From positions 64,501 through 128,500 of the forward strand of contig JAKIMF020000001.1 in NCBI GenBank assembly GCA_022605425.2: a stretch of DNA of 64,000 nt, in the 5' to 3' direction. Origin of the DNA: Hamiltosporidium tvaerminnensis (taxonomy: Eukaryota; Microsporidia; Dubosqiidae). Every line of letters begins with the position of its first letter. Position 1 is the first letter of the stretch. A program made the position numbers and the translations under genes. Of the stretch, positions 42,731-54,015 are shown piece by piece. The notes under the pieces were generated by a model. That model worked only from the letters and a program-made list of their open reading frames with translations. It did not search any database and was not told the origin of the DNA.

Positions 42731-45348
42731 TCGGTTTACTACAAAACAGTATATAAATAAACAAATCTATAAATCACCGTACTTGTTTTAATATTTGTTT
42801 TAAGTTTTTCTACCAGCAAATTATTTCTGCTAAATATATCATCTCATCTCCATCCATACATTCTAATCACTTGTCTACACCGATCTATACACGTCAATCA
42901 CCTTGAAACAGTCTCTCGTACCAAATCACATACAAAAACGGCTTTTTTTTCTATCAAATAATTTTTATCTGAAACAATAATTAATTAATCATAATTGCAA
43001 CAGTTGTTATATCAACCAATTTCATATTGGATTGGAAAATCGGAACATGTTTCACTCAGAAGATAAGATATTTCAATAACTGCTAATTAATTCACAACCA
43101 TTTCTTATTTCTGTCCATAATTTGTCTGCTTATGACCCAATAAATATTTTCCAAATATTTATATTTCCGTTACATTGAAGGATTTCTAAAAATCTTTAAT
43201 TTCTCAAATATATATGCAGCTACTAAAATTATTTGTTCACTAAAAATCAAACGAAATATTTATTCTTCAAAAAATACCTATAAAATAAAATCATTCCATT
43301 TTTAAAAAAATAATCAATTTACATCTAAACATTCATTATCCACAAAAGAATCGAATTAAAAACACCGAAGAATTTTCATTTTCATCGGTTTTCATAAAAT
43401 TTTTGATAAACTCATTTGTGAAAACGAAGAAAGAACTTTTTATGAAACCATTGATCAGCTTCTCGAATACGATTGCTCTGTTTTCATTTATTTTTAGCAA
43501 CAAATGGTAGAAACTATAAATTTAATGAAAGATTTGTCTACGATTCACTCAAACAAATACAAGGCTTATAATCTATTAGTATATGAATAAAATACAAATT
43601 TAGTTAAAGATTTGCATTCAATTTTATACATTCAAAAGTCTCAAAATTTGTACTTATGTAAACACAAATTTATTAAAATATTTATTTTCTATTCGATCTA
43701 AACAATAGAATTTCAAAATTTGTTAACAAACAGAGTACAAATTTATTAAAATATTTATTTTCTATTCGATCTAAACGAAAAGAATTTCAAAATTTGTTAA
43801 CAAACAGAGTACAAATTTATTAAAATATTTATTTTCTATTCGATCTAAACGAAAAGAATTTCAAAATTTGTTAACAAACAGAGTACAAATTTATTTTTTG
43901 AATTATTGCATTGAATTCTTTTAATGACAAAAAATCACTTGCAAAACAACAATTTTTATCAAAAATATTATTTAATCATTGTATTTAATGTTCTAACGAT
44001 ATATTTTACTCTCCGACATATAAATTTGTGTAAAATTTATAATTCTAATGACAAAATTTAATCTTCAAATTACAAATTTGTTAATTATTTTATAAATCAA
44101 GCAATTTAGATTTTAATTTTTTTTTTTGTGAAATCTTAATACCTTTTCTACAAGCTAATAAACTTTATTTGGTATTAAAAATATGAAATTCAATGAAGAG
44201 TTTAAGAGCTTTAATTTAGTATGAAATTTCTATTCCGTGCTAAAAGTTTTTTTTTGAATTTTTATATTTAATTTTAAACAACCATAAAGCTTTTATTGCA
44301 GATATTTCCCTTATTTTCGTTAATCTGTTTTTAGATTTGGAAGTGTCGAAGAGTCAAAAATAATTTAGAATTTTTTAATCGCAGTGGTTTAATCATTAAA
44401 ATAAAAATTTGATGAACTTCACAGAAGATCTTAGCCTGGTAAGGAGATAATCTATCTAATCACCTTTTTTTTTTATCAAATATTTATATTTTAATACTAT
44501 CGTGAATCGAACGGTCGATTCTTAGTCAAGTAAAAAGTAAAATCATTGGAGAATCTTGATATCCTTCTTCGTAAATTTTTAGACAAAAGAAATGTCTCAT
44601 ACTGTGACTTTGTAGTATCACCAACCATATAATTTATCATAAAAATTAATTGATCACACGTACTTTACCCAATGAAATATAAGAATATTTCTTACCTTAC
44701 ATTGTTCTTTAATCAGAACAGGTACCTCATGTATTTGTAAATATAAAAACCAAATTTGAGCTCTTCAAACAACTACCAAGGTAATATCTGTAGTGTATAT
44801 TTTTTTATATCGACGAGTTCCTTTATCGATATAGAACTTTTTCTTATCAATTTCATTTATATTAAATTTCTTTTTAAATTACTTAAAGAAATAATTAAAT
44901 ATATTTCTATTTTAAGAAAAAGTTAAAAATAGCCTGAATCAAAGAGATATTTCTTTCGATACTAAAATAGAATAAAACTAAAATTGCAAATTAGCAAAAT
45001 CAATTCACATTTAATTCCTTCGAATTGATATTCATACATTTAGCTCAATATTATAAACAAATTATTTCTATATTATAAAAATAGAAAACAATTAATTAAA
45101 TATTTAAATCTTAAAACAAACTTGATATTTCGCAAGAAAAGTTTTAAATTAATAATATATTTGAAATTTTAAATTGCATAAATTAATTAGCTGATTGCTT
45201 ATCAAGAAACAATAATTGGTTTCCTAGAAGGAAAACATTTATTAATTTTCTTAATCAACCACTCATCTTCTTTGAAGATAATTTCTTTGAATATTATTGA
45301 TCAACAAAAAGGAGTACGTTGTATTTGTAAAATATATCTTTTATTTTT
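42731..45348. other. AT-rich intergenic region with one tandem repeat
   Basis: Upstream of both the second GATA gene and the DHHC gene. Apart from the 74-bp repeat at 43664, no gene was recognised. Confidence 0.45.
43664..43896. repeat. three-copy tandem repeat, 74-bp unit
   Basis: ACAAATTTATT recurs at 43664, 43737, 43811 and 43885, with CTATTCGATCTAAAC and AAAATTTGTTAACAAACAGA in register. The second and third units are identical. Non-coding. Confidence 0.9.
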
Positions 45349-46048
45349 ATGATAATGAAAACTGTCCAAAGAGTTATCGTTGCATTTGAATATATTTTAA
45401 TTACAACAACAGTTTGTTACATATTTCTTTCTCTTTACGATACTCTAAAAGCAAAAGGATATATCACGAAAGCTATATTGCTATATTTTCTTTTGGTTTC
45501 AAGTTACTACTATCTAAGCATATTAAGTAAAAAAAGACGTTCATATTTTGCCAAATACAGAGATAAAAGGATTGTGCAGAAAATGCAATAAATTACGATG
45601 CACAAGAACATTTCACTGTGATACTTGTAATTTGTGTTTTTACAAGAGAGATCATCACTGTCCATGGCTGGCAAAATGTATATCCTCTTCTAATTACAGA
45701 GAATATTACTTCTTTATATTATTTACTGTCATTTATTTGTCTTTAAAGGTATTGTGTGGATGTTTGTACGTGAACCAGATTGTTTTTCTTAATAATTATT
45801 TATTAACGATTCTGTCTTTTTTCTTTATTTGGACAAATTTTTTATTGTTCATCGATAAAACGAGTATAGAATATTATAAAAGTAGGAAAAGATTGAATGT
45901 TTCTCGTTATTTTTGGCAAGAAATAGATTTTGGCGTTTGCTTTGATAGACTATATGAAGTGCTATTTGATAGAGAGATTATGAATGTCCTTATAATGTTT
46001 TTTCCTTTTCTACAAAAAAGAACATCGATTATAGAAGGAAGTATTTAA
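45349..46048 (+). pseudogene. DHHC palmitoyltransferase gene with one frameshift
   Basis: The first frame (45349-45591) gives two membrane spans. The second (open from about 45548 to 46048) gives the DHHC cysteine-rich domain CRKCNKLRCTRTFHCDTC, then RDHHCPW, the catalytic motif, then NYREYYFF and two more spans. Both overlap at SYFAKYR/YLPNTE around 45544-45550. Removing one T from the TTTT at 45546-45549 fuses them into a roughly 230-residue enzyme with the normal four-span layout and all catalytic residues. It would palmitoylate cysteines at Golgi or plasma membranes. Listed as broken, but a sequencing error is quite possible. Microsporidian introns are rare and no good splice signals are seen. 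Confidence 0.75.
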
Positions 46049-46346
46049 AATAAAAGTTTATTGATTAGAAGTTTTGATATATTTAGAATGTTTCATTGAT
46101 TTTTTGGTTCTATTCAAGATATTTTTATTTTCTATTCCTATTAGACCAAAAGAAGATGATATTTTTCAAATAAAATGACCAATACATATATTTATACAAC
46201 TTGGATCATTTTATTTGTACAGTTAAAAAGACATTCTTCTAAATTAATGATTAAAAAATAGACGTAGCGTAAGTTTGTTTATTATGACTTTACAGTTACT
46301 TAGTAAAATTACTTAAACAAAGACAATATCTAGTTTAAAATATATT

Positions 46347-47070
46347 GGTGGAGAGAGAATAAACAACAAAAAACATTCTGCTTGGCAAAAAGTATGGGAA
46401 ATGAGTGTGAAAATCATTCTTTAGATCTTTCGTGGGATCCAATCCACCATACATTTTCGGTTGTTCTATGGGGTTTATATGAGAAGCAGAAGGTCTTCAA
46501 TGTGGCGAAACATTTTCTACGATATTATTTTGTAGTTTTTTATATAGACAGATAGCAGATTGCTGCTGAAATCGTAAGTAATTGCCATGTAAAAGCATGG
46601 AAACCTAGCCTCGCACACTTGAGTTAGAAAACTCAGGATCTGGGATACATTAAAACGAAACCATTTAAAACCAGGAAAGCTAAGTAACAAGTTATACCTG
46701 TTGGTATGACATTGCACTGTCTAGGTGGAACCCATGTAAGTCTCTAAAATATATCTTAGCTAGAACTTTATTAGGTTCAGAAAGTGTAGAGTAAGTGGGA
46801 ATGCTGCATAGTATTGGATAAGCCTAGAGCGGATCGAGCACTACAATCACTTTCTATGCAACGGAAATTAATGAACACCGGCAACTTACTCACCTATTAA
46901 ATAGATTCTACATACCAATAGATGAGAGGATTTTGAATGTATGTATCGTAGGGTTTACCCATTAAGTTATAGGGGTGCATTTATTTATTTATTTTAAACC
47001 TAGAACTGCGTTAATGCCATTCAAAAATTATAACACTATCTGATGTCTTTAAAAGGTGTGATATTTATTA
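46347..47070 (+). mobile_element. SINE-A copy 5, most diverged
   Basis: Recognised by GGTGGAGAGAGAATAAACAA, CATTCTGCTTGGCAAAAAGT, the strong match TGCCATGTAAAAGCATGGAA and CTAGAACTGCGTTAATG near the end. Subfamily A1, with many small changes. No target duplication was found. Confidence 0.8.
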
Positions 47071-48235
47071 ACAAAAAAATAAATATATGTGAGATTCTTA
47101 AAATAATCATTCGTATCTTTCTTATCAATTTGGTAATTCTTCAGCAAGATCACATTATAACGTGATACATTTATAAAATAATGTTTTAATTTAATCGTGT
47201 GAGCTTTCAAAATCCCAAATCTATTGAGGCCTTAATATATATGAGGTTTGCTTGAATTTTTGATTGTTTTACCAAAATCAAAGGCACCAGAAAAAGTACC
47301 AAGTACAACTGTATTAATATAAGAAATTTACATGTATTTCGACCAACTCTATTTCAAATAAAATATTTTACCTGCAATACCTTGATAGCGAAATATACAA
47401 GGCAAATATATTTTCATCTTTGAGATCAGCAGTAAAAATAAAATTAACTAGTAAAAATTATCATAAATTTCAAATCATTCAGTTAATAGATCATAGGAAT
47501 CCAAGGGAATGAATCGGGTATTAAAAATAGGCTCTACACCAAAGTATTTCTTATTTTTAATTAAACGCCCAAAAAAAGTAACTAAGATATTAATTGACTT
47601 ATTATGTTGATTATGAGGAGCTACACATGAAATTTTCAATAAGACTTAAGAAATATTATCATTTTCCCTTATAACTACAACTGGTTTACTCAACCAATGC
47701 CAGGTTTCAATCGAAATAGGTATTCAATTATTTTGCCGATTATAGCAAATTTATTTTTCAATCAACATCTATTTGAACCAGATAATGCTCCCTTCTTATA
47801 ATGCCAAAAGTTGTTGCTTAAAAAAGTTATTCATTTACGCTAAGTTTTTTCGTTATCTAGCGATTAAAATTACTTAAATATATGTATTTCAGTTAAATGT
47901 CAAACTCATCAAAAAAACCATTCCAAAACAACCAAAAACTTCACATAAAACTCCTAAACCATTAAGATATGTCAGTTTTAAATAAAAAATCCATTTATTC
48001 ACTTTACTTCCTTTTAAAGCCATTTTTTTATTTTTTAAGAGATAGAAATAACTAGGAAATAGAAAACATTCATCAAGAAGTTAAAAAGAAAAAAAACAAT
48101 GAAAAATATTACTCTAAAAGATATAAAAGGTATATGTTAAGAAATGGAGTTTTAATCATTCGTTTTGTTTTCAAGGCGCGATAATTCCTCATAATGCGGT
48201 TTTTTTAACACAATTTATCTATTAATTTATCGGCG
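47071..48235. other. gene-free AT-rich stretch
   Basis: Nothing recognisable. Confidence 0.4.
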
Positions 48236-49640
48236 CAGTTTCATCCCATTAAAAAGCCATCACAGCCACTTCTAGCAAACTCTTTACAAAGACTTTCACC
48301 GTAGAAGCCAACTACTTTACATTTTTTGGTCCTTTGATTGTCGTCGAAATCTCTCTTTAGTAGCATCATGTCACCAAGATAAAATTTTAAGCGAATGAAG
48401 TGCTGTATATCGACATCATTTATTTTAGGTTCTACATATTTTTCTGGTTAATTAGTGAGACCGTTAGAAAAATATCATTTTTATTAGATACATCATTCTC
48501 GATATCCACTTGATTTCCAAATATCATTTCAAACTTTGATGTGTATTATCAAGATAATCCCTTAACAACTTGTGTGATTTGCCTGAATACGGTTTGGGAA
48601 ATCACACAAACGGTTAACATAATATTTTACTAAAAAAAATGAGGTGGCTTCTTTGTCCCACCCTTTTTCAAGAAGTAAACCACAGAATGGGTTAATTCAG
48701 AGCTTATAGAATATTATGTATTAATTGCCTCTTCTTCGTATTTAACAGCATTTTTGCCTATACGATCCCTAAACGCTTCCATTTGGGTTTAGTTTATTGC
48801 TCTTCTCTAGGTTGAATAATAGCAAAGCACAATTTTTTTGCATAAATATACCCATCTTTTTTTGGCAAAATCCTTTCAAATTTATAGCAAGCTTGAGTAT
48901 AATTGTCTATTTGCTTTTCTTAACCTGTCTTTAATTTTAACGGTGGTTTGCTCTTACGGAAATAAAAGAAATATTGGGATCATCACAAATTTGTTTATTC
49001 GTCTGTTTACAAACCCCCTCCCGTTATCTGTTCGTAGAATACTAGGCGCATCTTCGAGAAAAATAAGATTATCAAGCGCATTTGCAATACCAGCTACTGA
49101 CTTTGTTTGCAATGGTACCCCAAATAAAAAAGTAGTGCGTACATCTAATATGTGTAGGATCCATTCATAGCTCTCATTATCTATCAAGTACTCCCGCATA
49201 TCAACAAGATTATCTGAATTCTTTCTATGAATATTTTGCAGTTATCGTCTGGATTTAATCTTTTGTTTCTAAGGTTGATAATGCTGACAATATTGGTCTG
49301 TTTTAACCAATAATTCTGTTCTAGTATATTTAAATCGCAGAATTTTTTTATAATTTTCTGGTGCATTGGTTTAAGTCAAATAGAACTGGGGGACGTATAG
49401 AAACAAAAATATTAGGTGGCGCTTCTTTATCAGAATCCGCTAAAACTTCTTAATGATTCTGTTAACCTTCGTCGTATATACCTTAGCACTTTCGATGTAT
49501 GTATCTGCCTTTTTTCAAAACCAACTTTTCTGATTACGATTCATATTGAATGATAAATTTCTTTAAATTTTAAAGTTTCTTAGGTCCTTCATTTCCATAT
49601 TTGTCACAATCCACTCCATTTATACAAAAAATTTTACACG
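48236..49640 (-). pseudogene. retroelement integrase remnant (Ty3/KRBA2-like)
   Basis: On the minus strand, 49199-48954 encodes a decayed integrase core: DVRTTFLFGVPLQTKS and LRTDNGRGFVN, the DNG motif around the second catalytic Asp. Further along, about 48410-48240 in another frame, comes GDMMLLKRDFDDN followed by KKCKVVGFYG, which resembles the C-terminal GPY/F-like domain of integrases. Stops and frame changes occur throughout. No reverse transcriptase or LTR was found, so only the integrase end survives. It could come from a Ty3/gypsy element or a Ginger-like DNA element using the same integrase. Confidence 0.65.
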
Positions 49641-49904
49641 TTTAAAAAAAAATATATTTTTCCCTCAAAAACATGAATATAAACCGAAAAAATAGAACAC
49701 TCACCAGAAGAAAGTTTTCAAAAAACATTTTGATTAAGTTAAATTTATTTACGATTTTTTTAAATTTGGTTGTGGAATAGGATTATACAATAATTCAACA
49801 GAAATTACCAATCTTCGATATATGAGTATTTATAAAATAACCTATCAAATGACCGGGATTTATATTTCATGATTAAATAGAAAAGATTTAAGATTTGAAG
49901 AAAT

Positions 49905-50125
49905 ATTTACATACTTACTTATTCCAGTTCACTTGTATCTCACGGTGTCGAGGATGAACAAATGAAAATTTTCCATTTGTTTCTTTTAATATATTTGCCC
50001 TGAGATTATAGGGAGTAGACATATAGATTTAATGTTGTTTATATCCCATCAAAATGGCATCAATAATTTCTCTATCAATTCCGACATTCATTGCCAAGCA
50101 GCTACTTTAACGTAGTTATCTTTCT
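49905..50125 (-). repeat. SINE-B copy 4
   Basis: On the minus strand it reads CTGCTTGGCAATGAATGTCG, ATATAAACAACATTAAATCT, CCCTATAATC, TTCATTTGTTCATCCTCGA and AATAAGTAAGTA. It is closest to the copy at 21640. Confidence 0.65.
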
Positions 50126-50959
50126 TTTACCTTGAAGAAAGTATTTATTATTGTTGAAGAGAATCATTGACTGTTGATTTATATAAAAACCAATTTAAGA
50201 TCAAACAAATTTTTTTATTAAATGCTTTTTACATGCTGTAACTATGGTATATATTTCCATATATATTTCACAAAAACATAATTTGCTTATCGAGAACAAA
50301 TTTAAATATTATTTACGTTAAAATATCTCATTTGAAATGTTTTTATAGGAAAAAAATCCGTTGTAAATAGGTGCTATGTTCCTTTTATATTTGGTTTGGT
50401 TTTTGTATCCACTTCTTTTAAATCAGCAACAAGATCTACTTCTGGCAGATGTGAAAAGTCATGGCTTGAAATAATTTCGAAATTTTCGCACATACAATAT
50501 ACATGCATATATACCAGGTAAACCAAGTATATTCAACAATACATTGATTTCATAGCAAGACTTAGATTTGTGGTATATTTCATTGCTATAAATTAGCCAT
50601 GTCTACCCGAAAGTCAGCATTATTCTAATATAAAATAACCTCTAGCATACCCTTATTATTTATTTCAAATAATAGAAATTTATGTTTAGAACGAAAGAAG
50701 TACCTTTTGATTTCTTTTTAAAGATTGGAAAGAAAATTAACTGTCTTATAAATTTGAATCAAAACCTTTCTTTTCTAATATTTTTTTACTTTGAATTTTA
50801 TTAGGATTCTTTTTTATTTGATCGTATAGTTTAAATAACAGTTTCTTAACATTTTAAAGAAGCCGCACATCTTTTAATCTGAAAATAGGTCTCCGCGCCT
50901 AATAAAATTGTTTCGATTTCGTTACAAATTTTTTCTTTAATATAAAATTTGTACATTTT
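50126..50959. other. gene-free AT-rich stretch
   Basis: No recognisable content before the LINE remnant. Confidence 0.4.
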
Positions 50960-52290
50960 ATGAACCACAGATGCATTATGGGCAGTATAGGTAAAAAAAT
51001 ATGATACATCTTTGGCTAGGATGTAAAGAACGTTTGTATTTTTCTATAACAGAACTCGAAAGAGGCTTACATAGTGTTGAGTTGCGAGGCGAACATATGC
51101 TTCTGCAACTCTTGGATTTTCTAAAAATGCAAAGAAATATCGACCAGACAAGCAGCAACTTTAAATGTGGAAAATTCTAATAAAACCCACCTTGCATTGA
51201 TAAAATGCTTCTTAAAAGTAAAGTATAGGTTGGAAGAAGAAGTCCCTAAGAAGAATTTAGAAGAATCTCAATTTGCAAAACTATATATCAAATAGTAAAA
51301 CGAAAACTTAACTAGAAGTTATATAATGGAAGAAGAAATGAGCTTGTAAGTGATAGTGAATCTTCAAGATGGGTAAAGGAAGAGAACATTAGGCTACGCA
51401 ATTTTACAGAGCTCTGCTATACCCAAAATAGAAATGTATTCTGAGAGTAGAATATATGTCTACACCATAATAAATTTGGTATAAATTAGATCATCTGACT
51501 ACTGGATGTGAACTAAATGTCACACCATGACTTATCAGACGGCATAATGAAGTAGTCCATATCCAGCACCTTCTTTTCTTAAATAGATAAAAATTTAAGC
51601 TTTTAAAACGAAATAGAAGCCATTCATTCAAGAAATTTGTCAAAACGAGTATGCAGAGATAAGAAAGAATACCAGGACCAAAATCGATGCCAAAATCGTG
51701 AAAAATTTCCTCTATATAGTTATTTTTATAAAGAGAAAAAACAAGATTACACTTATCGAAGTAGGAATAACTTCCCAAGGTTCACTTCGAATAGTTGAAA
51801 AAGAAAAACTTAGAAAGTTGACTTGCTAGCTAATAAGCCGGGTCTTATTTATAAGTGCAATTTTGAAAAAATTCTATATGTGATGACTTGGAACGGTATT
51901 GTATCAGAATACCATAACATTTATCCTAAAAGACTGTAGATAACCATAAATGTGTATGCAAAATCCGGCAGATAGTGCACAAGAAAACAGTCGAAACAAT
52001 TTCCTTCGATCGACATAGAGGACCTGAGTCGGGAGAAATTCTGAAGAGAGCTGGGAAAGTGAGTCAAAGGGTGTTATAAATTAGTCAAGATGCCCGAGGA
52101 TCCACCACTTCCTTTAAAAGAATGACGAAGATGAGGTTAAACACCTTAAACAGAACATAATTCACCACTTATTTTGAAAAGAGGAACTACGTTTGATGAA
52201 CTGATGATAAACATAATGAAGAGTCTGATTTGGAAGAAGTTGCAACCCTGGTAAAAAAGGTTGAAGAAATGATAAAAATTGTAAATACAT
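50960..52290 (+). pseudogene. old 5'-truncated LINE copy (post-RT to C-terminus)
   Basis: Nucleotide and conceptual-protein similarity to the LINE runs colinearly from the region encoding CKERLYLPRTELGRGLHSVE to the acidic C-terminus. The equivalents of HMLLQLLD, THLALIKGFLKVKY, ITLIEVGITSQ and MTWDGIV are recognisable. Many stops and shifts. It starts after the RT active site, so it was 5'-truncated or has lost its front. The plus orientation is opposite to the main LINE. Confidence 0.8.
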
Positions 52291-52299
52291 TATATCTCA

Positions 52300-54015
52300 G
52301 CAAATTTATTGAATTAAATAAATCAGATACATAAAAATATTATTTTTTAATCATGACTTCACGGTTGTTGCAAGTTTTTTCATAAATTGTAAAACAAGGC
52401 TCAACTTTTAAAAGAGATACAAGTAAAACAACATCTGCATTTAAATTATTGCTTGCTAACTTTTTAGGCATAAAAGTGATCAAAACATAATTTCACATAA
52501 CATGGTTGTAGTAAATGCTAGAAATAACTGCAATGCTTCTTTTGACATCTGTAGATACGTTCTAATTGTGTATTTTAGCCTTTTTTTATTTTTATTATTT
52601 AGTTCAATTTGAAAATGTTCTAAGTCTCGCATTCATATCAGAATGTCTTTTTTAAAATTACTAAGTATTCCTCATATCTAGGTCATATAGAAATGAAATC
52701 AAGCCATTTTTGAGTTTTGGTAATATTTCCGCAAAACAACATCCGTTAAATGATTTGAATAATAATTTCAATGTATTGTAATGTCGGGTAAAATCGTAAA
52801 TTTTTCATTTTTTCAACAATTAAGTCAGGCAAGGGAAAGTTCACGAAATTTCAAAGTCAACTCGATGTACCCAAATCCCCAGTTTTCCAATATAATAATG
52901 ATAATTTTTAACTAGCTTTTATATTTATACCAAGGTCTTGGATTAGTATATTCAATTCATTCATGTAGCTATATATATTTATTAAGTAGGCTAGTCTCGG
53001 AATAGCGTACATATTTTCGAAATCCTTTACTAACTCGCAATCTATATTATTCAGTAACTAAATAAATTTTCTCTGTAATTTAAAAACTTAGCCTAGCAGG
53101 TAATTTTTAGAAAGCCATTCTATTTCAATGAATATAGAAATTCGTCCATGTATATATCTTATTCAATTTATTCAATTATTAGGTTAAGATTTATAGCCTT
53201 TTGGGTTGTTCTCCAAGCAAAAACATGACAATATTGAATTAAATCCCTTATTGTAACTTGCGGTATTTACATTTTTATGGATGAGAAAAATTCAGCAGGT
53301 TTACCAAACACTGCCGGGTCTCGGTAACAATATTCAACCAATGACATTCAAGGGTAATTGATAGTAATAAAATAATTTATGTGATTGAAAAATTAAATAT
53401 CTCTCGCAGTCTAATTCAGTAACTCACAACTTATAAAGTACCTTATTGTTTATTTGTTTTATATATCGTACAAATATCAGCGGCTGGCCGCAATTATACA
53501 CATCAGCTAATTCATTTAATTCTAACATATTTTTAGTAGACAAACTTCTGTGTCATCGACTTTCACCAGTGAAATATCTTTACTGAGATCTTGAATTCGG
53601 ATAAAATGTATTGTTAAATATCTGAGTTCGCAGCATTATATTATGGGCTTTGGAATCTAATACTATTTGTGCCATTATTAATCAGCAAATTTATTTTTCC
53701 TCGACGATTTTCTGATGTTTTTTCTTTACACACAGATGGAACTCTTGATAAAACGCTTCTAACAACGGCTTTTAAGGTGCCTACTTTTATAAGTTTGTGA
53801 TAGTACTACCAGAATTAAATCGAGCTTTTTACTTCCGACTATTCATGCTGCATATCTTTACTACCATGTAGATTGTTAAAATGCTCTAATAACTTTGATG
53901 GTTTGAGATGTTGTTTGAAAATATCTTGAAACACAAAATGCATCGAAGTCGTGGCGTACCATCTTTTTCAGTTCAAAGATGATTTATATGGCATTATACC
54001 CATCGTTCCATGGTT
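52300..54015 (-). pseudogene. hAT-family transposase remnant, BED-finger type (ZBED5/GTF2IRD2-like)
   Basis: Read on the minus strand with frame changes: DGTPRLRCILCFKIFSN then HLKPSKLLEHFNNLHG (about 53970-53870), a BED-like finger as in ZBED5-type proteins. Next come EWLSKNYLLG and KLQRKFI (about 53130-53060), matching the conserved RWLSRG...F.LR block, and LAYLINIYSYMNELNILIQ (about 53000-52940), matching the AYLADIFxHLNxLNxxLQ block. The order and spacing fit a complete transposase of the hAT superfamily. Multiple stops show it is dead. This lineage is common in animals, so transfer from the host is possible. Confidence 0.65.

Noticed and set aside
44400-44475. Possible Pol III gene ending in a run of T near 44466
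   Set aside because: No cloverleaf or conserved box could be found, and T runs are common in this DNA.
45349-45600. Intron instead of a frameshift in the DHHC gene
   Set aside because: The two frames overlap and are joined by a one-base change; no splice sites or branch point are apparent.
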